A stretch of 64,000 bases of DNA. It comes from Jiangella sp. DSM 45060 (GTDB taxonomy: Bacteria > Actinomycetota > Actinomycetes > Jiangellales > Jiangellaceae). This document shows positions 26,251 to 34,285 of the stretch, one piece after another. The position numbers were made by a program, and so were the translations under genes. Within the stretch, counting starts at the first letter, position 1, and every line of letters starts with the position of its first letter. The stretch is taken from assembly GCF_900105175.1 (NCBI RefSeq), contig NZ_LT629771.1, positions 5,102,501 to 5,166,500 on the forward strand, in the 5' to 3' direction. The notes below the pieces were generated by a model. That model saw nothing but the letters and a program-made list of their open reading frames with translations, made no database searches and was not told where the DNA came from.

Positions 26251-26850
26251 TCAGGGCGCGTTCCACCGACCGATCGCCGGCGTCTCGCGTTCCCAGCCGA
26301 GCACGGACACGGTCGCGGTGTCGAGGCGCAGGTGTGCGCCCGCTCCCACCGGCCAGCCGCTCCACCGCGCGCCCACCACCCGCAGCACGTGGCCGTGGGC
26401 GAAGACCAGCACCCGCTCCCCCTCCACCGAGCGCAGCCGGGCGATCAGGCGGTCGACCCGGGCCTCGACGTCGGCGGGACGCTCGCCGCCGGGTGCGCCG
26501 TCGGTCCAGAGGGACCAGTCGGGGTCGGTCTCGCGGATCTGTGGCGTGGTGACGCCCTCGTACTCGCCGTAGTCCCATTCGCGCAGGTCGTCGTCGATCT
26601 CCGGACCGGCGAACCCGGCCAGTTCCGCCGTCCGCCAGGCGCGTTGACGGGGGCTGGCCAGCACCAGGTCGAATGCTCCGCCGTCGAGCCGGGACGCCAG
26701 GGACCGGGCGGCCCGTTCGCCCTCCGGGGTCAGCGGGAGGTCGGTGCCGCTGGTGTGCTTGCCGTCGCGGCTCCACTCGGTCTGGCCGTGCCGGACCAGC
26801 CAGATCTCGGGACGGTGAGTCTGCGGGTCCGGCTGCCGGAGGGTCGCCAT
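26251..26850 (-). CDS. Histidine phosphatase family protein
   Basis: A 199-residue phosphoglycerate-mutase-like phosphatase. The phosphohistidine motif is WLVRHGQTEWS (residues 17-27), with the supporting REWDYGEYEG glutamate and the second histidine in FAHGHVLR. It fits the broad CobC/GpmB-like clade; the substrate is not identifiable. The ATG at 26850 is chosen over longer frames because the RHG strand follows closely. It is divergent from corA, 44 bp away, and its 3' end lies 45 bp from the IS element. Confidence 0.87.
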   Translation of the reverse strand: MATLRQPDPQTHRPEIWLVRHGQTEWSRDGKHTSGTDLPLTPEGERAARSLASRLDGGAFDLVLASPRQRAWRTAELAGFAGPEIDDDLREWDYGEYEGVTTPQIRETDPDWSLWTDGAPGGERPADVEARVDRLIARLRSVEGERVLVFAHGHVLRVVGARWSGWPVGAGAHLRLDTATVSVLGWERETPAIGRWNAP

Positions 26851-26894
26851 GCTGGTAACGCTAGCGCTGGGGATCGGCTCGGCGAGGAGGAACC

Positions 26895-27860
26895 GTGACC
26901 ATGACCGAGTGGGCGTTCTACCGCGACGGCCGGAAGCAGACCGGTCAGGACTACGACCACGCCGTCGCGCAGGCACGGCAGCGGCAGGGGTTCGTCTGGA
27001 TCCGGTTGCACGAGCCGGGCGAGGACGACCTGCGCGGCATCGCGGCCGACTTCGGCCTGCATCCGCTGGCCGTCGAGGACGCGATGGACCCGCGGCAGGG
27101 CACCAAGATCGGCCACTACGACGGCCTGGTCTACCTGGTGCTGCGCCGGGTCCGGTACGACGGCGGCGTGCGCGACGCGGGGCGGCTGACGATGCTGGCC
27201 GGGCCGGACGTCGTCGTCAGTGTCAGCGAGGGCGACCCGGACCCCGTCGAGGCCGTCGCGGAGCAGCTGGAGAGCCGGCCGAAGCTGCTCGGCCACGGCC
27301 CGGCCGCCGTGCTGTACGTGGCCGCCGACTCCACCGTCGACGAGTACGTCGAGGTGGCGGAGGCGTTCGAGGCCGACCTCACCGAGATCGAGGCGGCCGT
27401 GTTCGACGAGGTCAGCGGCAACCAGGCGGGCCGTATCTACCACGCCAAACGGGAGCTGCTGAAGCTGCAGCGGGCCGTCGCGCCGCTCGGGCTGCCGGTG
27501 CGCTCGCTGACGCAGCGGGCGCCGGAGCTCGTCGCGCCGAAGGTGCAGACCTACTTCCGCGGCGTCGGCGACCACGTCGACCGCCTGCACGCCCAGCTGG
27601 GCGGCTACGACGAGATCATCGGCTCGATGCTGCAGGCGAACCTGGCGCAGCTGTCGGTGGCGCAGAACAACGACATGCGCAAGATCACGTCGTGGGCGGC
27701 GATCATCGCGGTGCCCACGGCGATCGCCGGCATCTACGGCATGAACTTCCGCCACATGCCCGAACTGCACTGGAGGCTCGGCTACCCCGGCGTGATGCTG
27801 CTGATGGCGGCGTTGTGCTGGATGCTGTACGTCAACTTCAAGCGGCGCGACTGGCTTTAG
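26895..27860 (+). CDS. corA: CorA-family magnesium/cobalt transporter
   Basis: A 321-residue CorA channel. A long soluble N-terminal domain with FVWIRLHEP and LHPLAVEDAMD is followed by the stalk helix and two C-terminal transmembrane helices, with the selectivity motif YGMNF after the first. It forms a pentameric Mg2+ channel. The GTG at 26895 is 5 nt after AGGAGG; an ATG two codons on is also possible. The stop codon TAG is built from the TA target and the first G of the MITE that follows; see the finding on that junction. Confidence 0.92.
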   Translation: MTMTEWAFYRDGRKQTGQDYDHAVAQARQRQGFVWIRLHEPGEDDLRGIAADFGLHPLAVEDAMDPRQGTKIGHYDGLVYLVLRRVRYDGGVRDAGRLTMLAGPDVVVSVSEGDPDPVEAVAEQLESRPKLLGHGPAAVLYVAADSTVDEYVEVAEAFEADLTEIEAAVFDEVSGNQAGRIYHAKRELLKLQRAVAPLGLPVRSLTQRAPELVAPKVQTYFRGVGDHVDRLHAQLGGYDEIIGSMLQANLAQLSVAQNNDMRKITSWAAIIAVPTAIAGIYGMNFRHMPELHWRLGYPGVMLLMAALCWMLYVNFKRRDWL

Positions 27861-28023
27861 GGGGTGTCTCTCGGGTCTCGGCCGTAGCGAGCGGCGTCCA
27901 GGTGGATGCCTCGCAAGGCCGAGGAAGGAGTCATAGCGGGGTTCTATGACGACTGACGAGAACGCAGCGAGGCGCCGCCTGGGCGTCGCGCAGTAGGCCA
28001 CGGACCCGAGAGACACCCCCTAA
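27857..28023. mobile_element. 161-bp MITE with 21-bp inverted repeats, IS5-related
   Basis: Perfect inverted repeats at 27857-27877 and 28003-28023 start TTAGGGGGTGTCTC. With a TA target duplication the element is 27860-28020. The interior has stop codons in all useful frames and no ORF. Its ends match 16 of 21 positions of the IS terminal repeat at 25181, so an IS5-type transposase probably mobilises it. It lies between the tail-to-tail corA and YflT-like genes and provides both stop codons. Confidence 0.85.
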
Positions 28024-28505
28024 GAGACCGTGCCGGTGCCGGTCTGCAGCGAGAGCCGGGCGAGCTGGTTGCGCGCCTCCTCGGCGTGCTGGTGCTGGCA
28101 GTAGACCTCGTAGCGGCCGGCCACGGTGACGCTCTGGGACGTGAAGTCGCGGCGGCCGCCGGTGAGCGCGTAGCCGACCAGCCCGAAGATCATCATGAAG
28201 ATGGCGCCCCACAGCACGCTGAGCAGGATGATCGCCAGCCAGCCCTCGTCGGTGAACAGGCCGAGGAGGAGACCGACGAACAGGCCCAGCCAGGCGCCGG
28301 TGGCCAGCCCGCCGAGGGCCGCCTTGCCCCAGGACAACCGCCCGGTGACGCGCTCGACCTGGCGGAGGTCGCTGCCGACGATGGCCAGGTTCTCGACGGG
28401 GAACTTCTGGTCGGCCAGGTAGTCGACCGCCTTCTGCGCCGCGGGGTAGTCGTCGTAGGTGCCGACGACGATGCCGGTGGGAAGACCGGGAATGGGACTC
28501 ACCAT
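28020..28505 (-). CDS. YflT-like general stress protein
   Basis: A 161-residue protein. The N-terminal part (GIVVGTYDDYPAAQKAVDYLADQ then NLAIVGSDLRQVE) is the conserved YflT/general-stress domain. A Gly-rich double hydrophobic segment (GLFVGLLLGLF and ILLSVLWGAIFMMIFGLVGYAL) would insert in the membrane, and a short hydrophilic C-terminal repeat of the domain follows. Proteins of this type are stress-induced; the mechanism is unknown. The start is the ATG at 28505 with AGGAGG upstream. The stop TAG is formed at the MITE border. Confidence 0.8.
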   Translation of the reverse strand: MVSPIPGLPTGIVVGTYDDYPAAQKAVDYLADQKFPVENLAIVGSDLRQVERVTGRLSWGKAALGGLATGAWLGLFVGLLLGLFTDEGWLAIILLSVLWGAIFMMIFGLVGYALTGGRRDFTSQSVTVAGRYEVYCQHQHAEEARNQLARLSLQTGTGTVS

Positions 28506-28621
28506 GACACACCTCCTAGTGGGCGACAGTACCCGCGTGGACGATCAACGCACGGCACATTCGCGCACGACATCGCCGGAACGTCGCCGCTGCTGAGCGG
28601 GGCGAACCGGGCAGAGTGCGG

Positions 28622-29128
28622 CTACGCGGTGGAGGCGATGAGCCAGTCGGGCAGCTCGGCGGCCGCGGTGACACCGAGGGCCAGCACCAGCGCGCGGTGC
28701 GCCTTGGGCTCGAACGGCTCGATGAGCAGCGACATGCCCGCCTCGGACGGGGTGCGGTCGGCCTTGAGCTGATTGCACGACACGCACGCCGCGACGGTGT
28801 TCAGCCAGCTGCGCTGGGCACCGCCGCGAGACGTGGGCACGATGTGGTCGATGGAGTTGGCCCGGCCGGCGCAGTAGGCGCAGCGGCGGGCGTCGCGTTC
28901 GAGCACCCCGCCGCGCGACCACGGCACCTTGCGGCGGTACGGCACCCGGACGAACCGGAGCAGGCGTACGACCAGCGGTGTCGGCAGCTCGCGGGTGGCC
29001 GAGCGGATGAGCTTCTCGGTGTCGGCGTGCTCGACGACGGCCTTCTCGGTGAGGATGAGGATGACGGCCCGGCGTACCGACACGACGGCCAGCGGTTCGT
29101 AGGAGGCGTTCAGAACGAGTGTGTTCAC
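28622..29128 (-). CDS. HNH endonuclease
   Basis: A 168-residue stand-alone HNH nuclease of the common actinobacterial type. CAYCAGRANSIDHIVPTSRGG carries the first zinc CxxC and the HNH histidine pair, followed by NTVAACVSCNQLKADRT with the second CxxC. The N terminus begins VNTLVLNASYEPL, typical of the family. The GTG at 29128 is chosen because GGAGG lies 10 nt upstream; a GTG three codons earlier would overlap that site. No restriction or phage genes are adjacent. The role is uncharacterised. Confidence 0.85.
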   Translation of the reverse strand: MNTLVLNASYEPLAVVSVRRAVILILTEKAVVEHADTEKLIRSATRELPTPLVVRLLRFVRVPYRRKVPWSRGGVLERDARRCAYCAGRANSIDHIVPTSRGGAQRSWLNTVAACVSCNQLKADRTPSEAGMSLLIEPFEPKAHRALVLALGVTAAAELPDWLIASTA

Positions 29129-29288
29129 AGCGCACACGCCTCCTTCCCGAGCCCGCGTCAGGGCTCGCCGCTCTGACTCTAGTGTGGCCTACGCGCTCGA
29201 CAAGGAACGTAACGGCAAAATCTGGACCAATCGCTGGCGGTGCCCGCGCGCGCGGACCCGCCTCTACAGTGCAACGACGCTGCCCGGT

Positions 29289-30020
29289 TCACAACGGATT
29301 TTCCTTCTGGTCCAGGTCGAGCCGGGGCAGCGACTCGCCCGACACAGAGCGCCAGACGTCGGTGACGCGGTCCTGGATGACCTCGACGACGTCGCGCAGC
29401 GGCAGCCCGGTGAACTCGTCGGGCAGGATCGGCTTGCCCACCCGCAGCTTGATGGTGGGACGGCGGACGACGGACGTGATGGCGCCGCCGAGGCTGCGCG
29501 CGATGGACCCGGAGCCGATGCGGCGGGCGTCGTGGTGGGCCACCGGCACGACCGGGGCCTTCGCGTCGGCGGCCAGCCGGCCGACGCCGAAGCGGAACCG
29601 CCGGGGCGAGCCGTCGGGCGTGGCCGAGACGTCGCCCTCGGGGTAGATGCCGACGACCTCGCCGCGGTCGAGCGCGTCGTGCGCCGCCTTCAGCGCGGCG
29701 GCGCCGGCCTGGCGCCCGCCGACCTCGATCATGCCGGCCTGCCGCGCCAGCGGGCCGATGAACGGGTTCGCGAACACCAGCGACGACGCCATGAAGCGGA
29801 CGTGGCCGTGGGTGACGCCGCAGCCGTCGCGGTGGCACGGGACGCTGGGCCGCAGCCCGGCCTTGTAGAGCGTGGAGAGCACCGGCGGCACGTCGGCGAT
29901 GGTGGTGTGGTTGACGGCGACGATGGCCGGCCCCTTGATGGGCAGGTGCGACAGGCCGTCGGGATCGACGCGACCGAACCACTTGGTCAGACCCACGGCA
30001 ACCGCGCCCACGAGTTCCAC
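29289..30020 (-). CDS. 1-acyl-sn-glycerol-3-phosphate acyltransferase (PlsC family)
   Basis: A 243-residue membrane-associated acyltransferase. The catalytic HX4D motif is VAVNHTTIADVPP, and the second motif, usually FPEGTRS, reads YPEGDVSATPDG. GSGSI and KLRVGKPI mark later family blocks. It would transfer an acyl chain to lysophosphatidic acid or a related lipid on the cytoplasmic face. The loss of the usual TR in the second motif leaves substrate use somewhat open. It lies 47 nt downstream of the lipoprotein gene on the same strand. Confidence 0.85.
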   Translation of the reverse strand: MELVGAVAVGLTKWFGRVDPDGLSHLPIKGPAIVAVNHTTIADVPPVLSTLYKAGLRPSVPCHRDGCGVTHGHVRFMASSLVFANPFIGPLARQAGMIEVGGRQAGAAALKAAHDALDRGEVVGIYPEGDVSATPDGSPRRFRFGVGRLAADAKAPVVPVAHHDARRIGSGSIARSLGGAITSVVRRPTIKLRVGKPILPDEFTGLPLRDVVEVIQDRVTDVWRSVSGESLPRLDLDQKENPL

Positions 30021-30067
30021 GGGGGAAGATTATCCCATCGCCCCGGCGGGCCGGTGGAGCAGCGTCG

Positions 30068-30838
30068 TCACGGTGCCGGGGTGGCGGGCGCCGTGGGCAC
30101 CGGGATCTTGGTGAGGTCGACCACGGCGTCCTCGGCCGGCGGGGTGACCGCGACCTCCGTCCCGTAGTCGGTGAAGGAGATGACGCCGGCGCCGGCCGAC
30201 GCGCCCTTCTCCTCGAACCGCAGCGGCAGCGGCTCGCCGGTGGCGGCGACCCACAGCGTGCCGCCGGTCTCGGGGAACAGCAGGCCGACCGCCGGCTGGC
30301 CGTCGACCTCGCGGACGGCGGTGAGGCCGTCGGGGTCGTCGGCGCCGAGCACCGCGGTCGCGAACGTGGACCCGTCGGAGAAGATGGCGAAGCCGGCCGC
30401 CGCCTCGGGCGAGATGAGCAGCCACTTGCCGGCCAGCGTGGTGCCGACGTCGGCGCCCACCACCTCGGCCAGCGACTCGTCGCCGGTGACGTAGACGGCG
30501 CCGGGCGTGGCGACCAGCTGGACGGGGTTCTCGGCGCCGACCGAGCCGGTCGCGCCGGCGCCGTCCTTGAAGGCGATGTCGATGGTGTTGCCGCTGACGG
30601 TGGTGCCGGTGACGCGGTACGAGCCGGTGGCCCGCATGGCCGCAAGCGACTGCGCCAGCACCTCGGTGGCCGCCAGCTCGTCGATGCCGTTGGGCGCCTC
30701 GGTGAGGCCCTCCTCGACGCTGAGCTGAGCCAACGGCGAGACCGCCGGGTGCTCCGGCCCCGATGCACACGCCGTCAAGGCGATGGTCACGAGCGCGGCG
30801 GAACCGGCTGCAGCCAGTCGGCGAACGACCAGTTGCAT
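30068..30838 (-). CDS. Putative lipoprotein, LppX/LprG-like fold
   Basis: A 256-residue exported lipoprotein. A signal peptide ends in the lipobox LTAC, so the mature protein is lipid-anchored at its cysteine. The mature part resembles the LppX/LprAFG family in its pattern of SYRVTGTTVSGNTIDIAF, GAVYVTGDES and KWLLISPEAA followed by PLPLRFEEKG near the end. Such proteins carry lipids or lipoglycans across the envelope; a PlsC-type acyltransferase next door fits a lipid role. The start is the ATG at 30838. The assignment is by pattern, not alignment. Confidence 0.6.
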   Translation of the reverse strand: MQLVVRRLAAAGSAALVTIALTACASGPEHPAVSPLAQLSVEEGLTEAPNGIDELAATEVLAQSLAAMRATGSYRVTGTTVSGNTIDIAFKDGAGATGSVGAENPVQLVATPGAVYVTGDESLAEVVGADVGTTLAGKWLLISPEAAAGFAIFSDGSTFATAVLGADDPDGLTAVREVDGQPAVGLLFPETGGTLWVAATGEPLPLRFEEKGASAGAGVISFTDYGTEVAVTPPAEDAVVDLTKIPVPTAPATPAP

Positions 30839-31054
30839 GAGCGGCTGACCTCTTCGGTTCAAGGGTCGGCTCGGTGTCGAGCACGAGGCGGCTCCGGTTG
30901 GAGCGCCTGATGGAGCATACCCACGCCCCGGGCCCGTCGTCACCGAAACGTGACCTGATCAAGGTGCCGCGGCCACCCGTACCCGGACGTTCCCCCTGAT
31001 CAACACGGGTGTGACGAAAGGGTGTAATCTCGTTCACGAGACAACTGAAGACCC

Positions 31055-31143
31055 ACGACAGGGGAGCGCTGCAGCGCTGAGAGTGCGGGATGGCCCCGCA
31101 GACCCTCGAACCTGATCCGGGTAATGCCGGCGCAGGAAGTCGA
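31055..31143 (+). promoter_or_regulatory. TPP (THI-box) riboswitch
   Basis: The conserved THI-box cores are present: ACAGGGGAGC (31058-31067), GCTGAGAGTGCGGG (31076-31089), GACCCTCGAACCTGATC (31101-31117) and GGGTAATGCCGGCGCAGGAAG (31119-31139). It directly precedes ykoE-ykoD-ykoC, so thiamine pyrophosphate should shut off import of the thiamine precursor. Confidence 0.95.
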
Positions 31144-31159
31144 CACCTCGACCGCAGCA

Positions 31160-31192
31160 GCGCGTCCCACGGGAGTCCCCGTGGCGGCGCGC
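31160..31192 (+). promoter_or_regulatory. Stem-loop of the riboswitch expression platform
   Basis: CCACGGG (31167-31173) pairs with CCCGTGG (31178-31184) around AGTC, with outer GCGCG/CGCGC pairing. It lies between the aptamer and the ykoE ribosome site (GAGGAG at 31233-31238). There is no T tract, so it may act by termination or by sequestering the start region. Confidence 0.5.
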
Positions 31193-31245
31193 TGTATCGC
31201 GTCTTCGAGGGCCCCTCGTCGTCTTCGTACGAGAGGAGCTGTCCG

Positions 31246-31845
31246 ATGAGCGAGCCGGGTACCGTCCAGCTGCGACGGCACCGCTGGCGCACGGTCGACA
31301 TCGTCGTCGCGTCCGTCATCGGTGTCGTGTTCGGGGTGGTCTTCGCCATCTGGAACAACCTGCTGTACTCGGTCATCAACGCGCCGCTGGGCTCGATGCC
31401 GATCGCGCCGCTGGCCTCAGGCGTCTGGCTGATCCCGGCCGTGCTCGGCGCGCTGGTGGTGCGCCGTCCCGGCGCCGCCCTGTACACGGAGGTGCTGGCG
31501 GCGGTCGTGTCGATGTTCTTCGGCTCGGCGTGGGGGCTGTCGGTGTTCCTGTCCGGCATGTGGCAGGGGCTCGGGGCCGAGGTCGTGCTGGCGTTGCTGG
31601 CCTACCGCCGCTGGGGCGCCGGCGCGGCGCTGCTGGCCGGCGGCGGCGCAGGCCTCGCGATGGGGCTGTACGAGATCGTCACGTACGTCCCCACGTACGC
31701 CGCGGACTGGAAGGTCATCTACGTGGGCTGCGCCATCGTGGCCGGCGTGGTCGCGGGCGGGCTGGCGTGGCTGCTGATGCGGGCGCTGGCGCGGACGGGC
31801 GCGCTGGCGCCGTTCGCGGCCGGGCGATCGCAGGGCGAGATCTGA
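31246..31845 (+). CDS. ykoE: ECF transporter substrate-binding (S) component YkoE
   Basis: A 199-residue membrane protein with about six helices, matching YkoE, the S component of the thiamine/hydroxymethylpyrimidine ECF transporter. Landmarks include VIGVVFGVVFAIWNNLLY in the first helix and YTEVLAAVVSMFFGSAWGLSVFLSG in the middle. It recognises the vitamin precursor. The ATG at 31246 has GAGGAG 7 nt upstream. Its stop overlaps the ykoD start (ATGA), and a TPP riboswitch precedes it, which fixes the substrate class as thiamine-related. Confidence 0.93.
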   Translation: MSEPGTVQLRRHRWRTVDIVVASVIGVVFGVVFAIWNNLLYSVINAPLGSMPIAPLASGVWLIPAVLGALVVRRPGAALYTEVLAAVVSMFFGSAWGLSVFLSGMWQGLGAEVVLALLAYRRWGAGAALLAGGGAGLAMGLYEIVTYVPTYAADWKVIYVGCAIVAGVVAGGLAWLLMRALARTGALAPFAAGRSQGEI

Positions 31846-33320
31846 TGACGGCGTCAGACGGCGGCGCCACGGTCCGGATCCGCGGCTTCGGCTGGCGCTA
31901 CGCCGGCCGTAAGGCGTGGGCGTGCCGCGGCGTCGACCTGGACGTCGCGGCCGGTGAGCGGGTGCTGCTGGTCGGGCCGTCGGGTGCGGGGAAGTCGACG
32001 CTGCTGCGCGCGGTCGCCGGGCTGCTGGACCCCGAGACGGCGGCGGAGCAGGAGGGCTCCGTCCTCGTCGACGGCGTCCCGGCGGCGGCCGCGCGGGACC
32101 GCGTCGGCATGCTGCTGCAGGACCCGGAGGCGTCGCTGGTGATGTCGCGCTCCGGCGACGACGTCGCGTTCGGGCTGGAGAACGCCGGTGTGCCGGCCGA
32201 CGAGATCTGGCCGCGGGTGGACGAGGCGCTGGCGCGGGTCGGCTTCCGCCACGGACGCGACCGGCCGACGGCGGCGCTGTCCGGCGGCGAGCAGCAGCGG
32301 CTGGCGCTGGCCGGCGCGCTGGTGCGCCGCCCGTCGGTGCTGGTGCTGGACGAGCCGACCGCCAACCTCGACCCCGACGGCACGGCGACGGTGCTCGGCG
32401 CCGTCTCGGCGTCGCTGAGCGGCGCGGGCACGACGCTGCTGCTGGTCGAGCACCGGGTCGACGCCGCGGCCGGGATGGTCGACCGGGTCGTCGTGCTGGA
32501 GCCGGGCGGCGGCGTGCTCGACGACGGGCCGCCCGAGGAGGTGTTCGGCCGGCGCGGCGCCGCGCTCGCCGCGGCCGGCGTGTGGGTTCCGGCGCCGTGG
32601 GGCCCGGCCGCTCCCCCGTTCCGGCCCGGCCCCGGCGGCGACATCGTGCTGACGGCCGGCGGCCTCACCCTGACCTACCCGCGCACCCGGCGACCCGCGC
32701 TGTCGTCGGCGTCGCTGACGGTGCGGCACGGCACCGCGGTCGCCGTCACCGGGCCGAACGGCAGCGGCAAGTCGACACTGGCGATGCTGCTGGCCGGCCT
32801 GCTGCCGCCGGACGCGGGGTCGGTGCTGCTCGACGGGTCGGACCGGCCGCTGCACCGGTGGCGGGCGCGCGACCTGTGCCGCCGGGTCGGGACGGTGTTC
32901 CAGGACCCGGAGCACCAGTTCGTCACCCGCACCGCCCGCGACGAGCTGCTGGTCGGGCCGCGGCGGGCCGGCGTCGCGGACGACGCGGCGGAACGGCGGG
33001 CCGACGAGCTACTGGAACGGCTGCGGCTGACCCGGCTGGCCGGCGCGAACCCGTTCACGCTGTCCGGTGGCGAGAAGCGGCGGCTGTCGGTCGCGGCGAT
33101 GCTGACGACCGCGCCGGACCTGCTGGTGCTGGACGAGCCGACGTTCGGGCAGGACGCGCGGACGTGGGCGGAGCTGCTCGAGCTGTTCGTGGGGTTGCGG
33201 GTGGGCGGGACGGCGATCGTGGCGGTGACGCACGACGAGGCGTTCGCGGGAGCCCTGGCCGACGCCCGGGTGACGGTGTCGGACGGCGCGCTGCGCGACG
33301 TCGTGGAGGTGCGGTCGTGA
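31845..33320 (+). CDS. ykoD: ECF transporter ATPase YkoD (two fused ABC domains)
   Basis: A 491-residue protein with two ABC domains. Domain 1 has Walker A GPSGAGKST, signature LSGGEQQR and Walker B VLVLDEPT. Domain 2 has GPNGSGKST, LSGGEKRR and LLVLDEPT. This double layout is the YkoD form of an ECF energising module. The ATG overlaps the ykoE stop by one base, and the stop overlaps the ykoC GTG by two, so translation is coupled throughout. Confidence 0.95.
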   Translation: MTASDGGATVRIRGFGWRYAGRKAWACRGVDLDVAAGERVLLVGPSGAGKSTLLRAVAGLLDPETAAEQEGSVLVDGVPAAAARDRVGMLLQDPEASLVMSRSGDDVAFGLENAGVPADEIWPRVDEALARVGFRHGRDRPTAALSGGEQQRLALAGALVRRPSVLVLDEPTANLDPDGTATVLGAVSASLSGAGTTLLLVEHRVDAAAGMVDRVVVLEPGGGVLDDGPPEEVFGRRGAALAAAGVWVPAPWGPAAPPFRPGPGGDIVLTAGGLTLTYPRTRRPALSSASLTVRHGTAVAVTGPNGSGKSTLAMLLAGLLPPDAGSVLLDGSDRPLHRWRARDLCRRVGTVFQDPEHQFVTRTARDELLVGPRRAGVADDAAERRADELLERLRLTRLAGANPFTLSGGEKRRLSVAAMLTTAPDLLVLDEPTFGQDARTWAELLELFVGLRVGGTAIVAVTHDEAFAGALADARVTVSDGALRDVVEVRS

Positions 33321-34123
33321 CGCTGGTGCAGACCCACCTGTCCACCGATGCCACCGCACCGCTGGCCCGCCGCAACCCCGTCGCGAAGCTGGCCGCCGCG
33401 CTGATCCCGTCGATGCTGCTGCTGGTCAGCGTCGACCCGGTGTCGGCGGGGCTGCTGCTGGCGGCCTGGCTGGCGTCCGTCCCGGCCTGGGGCGTCGGCT
33501 GGTCCGGGCTGCTGCGCCGGCTGTGGCCGCTCGGCGTCGCGGTCGTCATGGTGAGCCTCGGGAACGCCGTGTTCACCGCGCGCAAGGGCGGCGCGACGCT
33601 TCTGGAGGCCGGGCCGCTGCTGATCACGTCGGAGAGCCTGGCCACCGGCGCGACGGCCGGCCTGCGGGTGGCGGCCATCGCACTGCCCGGCGTGCTGGCG
33701 GTGCTGACCATCGATCCGGTCGACCTCGCCGACTCGCTGGTCCGGCACCTGCGAGTCCCGGCCCGGTTCGCCTATGGGTCGCTGGCTGCGTTCCGGCTGG
33801 CGCCGCTGCTGGCCGCCGAGTGGGAGGTGCTCGGCCGGGCCCGGCGCGCCCGCGGTCTCGGCGGCGACCGGAACCCGCTGCGTGCGCTGACGGTGCTCGG
33901 CGGACGGTTGTTCGCACTACTGGTGGGTGCGGTGCGGCGGGGGACGCACCTGGCCGTCGCGATGGACGCGCGCGGCTTCGCGGCGTCGGCACACCGCACG
34001 TGCGCCCGGCGGCCGGTGTTCGGGCCGGCGGACGTGGCACTGCTCGCCGCGTCGGCCCTGCTGACCGCCGTCGCCGTCGGGGTGGCGCTGGCGACCGGCG
34101 CGTGGTCGCCCGTGCTGTCCTGA
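33317..34123 (+). CDS. ykoC: ECF transporter transmembrane (T) component YkoC
   Basis: A 268-residue membrane protein of the CbiQ/EcfT family. It has several hydrophobic helices, and the conserved coupling motif appears as GRARRARGLG with a later MDARGF, the two Ala-Arg-Gly segments that touch the ATPases. It completes the thiamine-precursor importer YkoEDC. The GTG start overlaps the ykoD stop. A strong hairpin follows the stop. Confidence 0.93.
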   Translation: MTLVQTHLSTDATAPLARRNPVAKLAAALIPSMLLLVSVDPVSAGLLLAAWLASVPAWGVGWSGLLRRLWPLGVAVVMVSLGNAVFTARKGGATLLEAGPLLITSESLATGATAGLRVAAIALPGVLAVLTIDPVDLADSLVRHLRVPARFAYGSLAAFRLAPLLAAEWEVLGRARRARGLGGDRNPLRALTVLGGRLFALLVGAVRRGTHLAVAMDARGFAASAHRTCARRPVFGPADVALLAASALLTAVAVGVALATGAWSPVLS

Positions 34124-34129
34124 CCTGCG

Positions 34130-34162
34130 GGGTCCGCCACCCGCGGAGGAGGTGGCGGACCC
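34130..34162 (+). terminator. Terminator hairpin after ykoEDC
   Basis: A perfect 12-bp stem, GGGTCCGCCACC and GGTGGCGGACCC, with a 9-nt loop, beginning 6 bp after the ykoC stop. There is no T tract. Confidence 0.7.
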
Positions 34163-34179
34163 GGCGAACTGAGCGAGTT

Positions 34180-34230
34180 CGGTCCCCGCCCGGCTGGGAG
34201 GGCTTCCCACCCTACGGGCGGGCACCGACA
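34180..34230 (-). repeat. Dispersed palindromic repeat, copy B
   Basis: Inverted relative to copy A. Outer arms GGTCCCCGCCCG and CGGGCGGGCACC pair over 12 bp with one mismatch, and the inner stem is TGGGA/TCCCA. It lies between convergent ykoC and the sugar-dehydrogenase gene. Confidence 0.87.
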
Positions 34231-34231
34231 A

Positions 34232-34280
34232 CGCCGCACGCACAACGTCGCACGCACAGCGCCGCACGCACAGCGCCGCA
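34232..34280. repeat. Short tandem repeat, 14-bp unit
   Basis: About 3.5 copies of CGCCGCACGCACAG, starting one base after repeat copy B and ending just before the stop of the next gene. Confidence 0.85.
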
Positions 34281-34285
34281 GGAGC

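Noticed and set aside
29148-29167. Hairpin CGAGCCC/GGGCTCG as a terminator for the HNH gene
   Set aside because: It lies upstream of that gene's start codon, not after its stop, so a terminator reading is wrong; it may be a leader structure.
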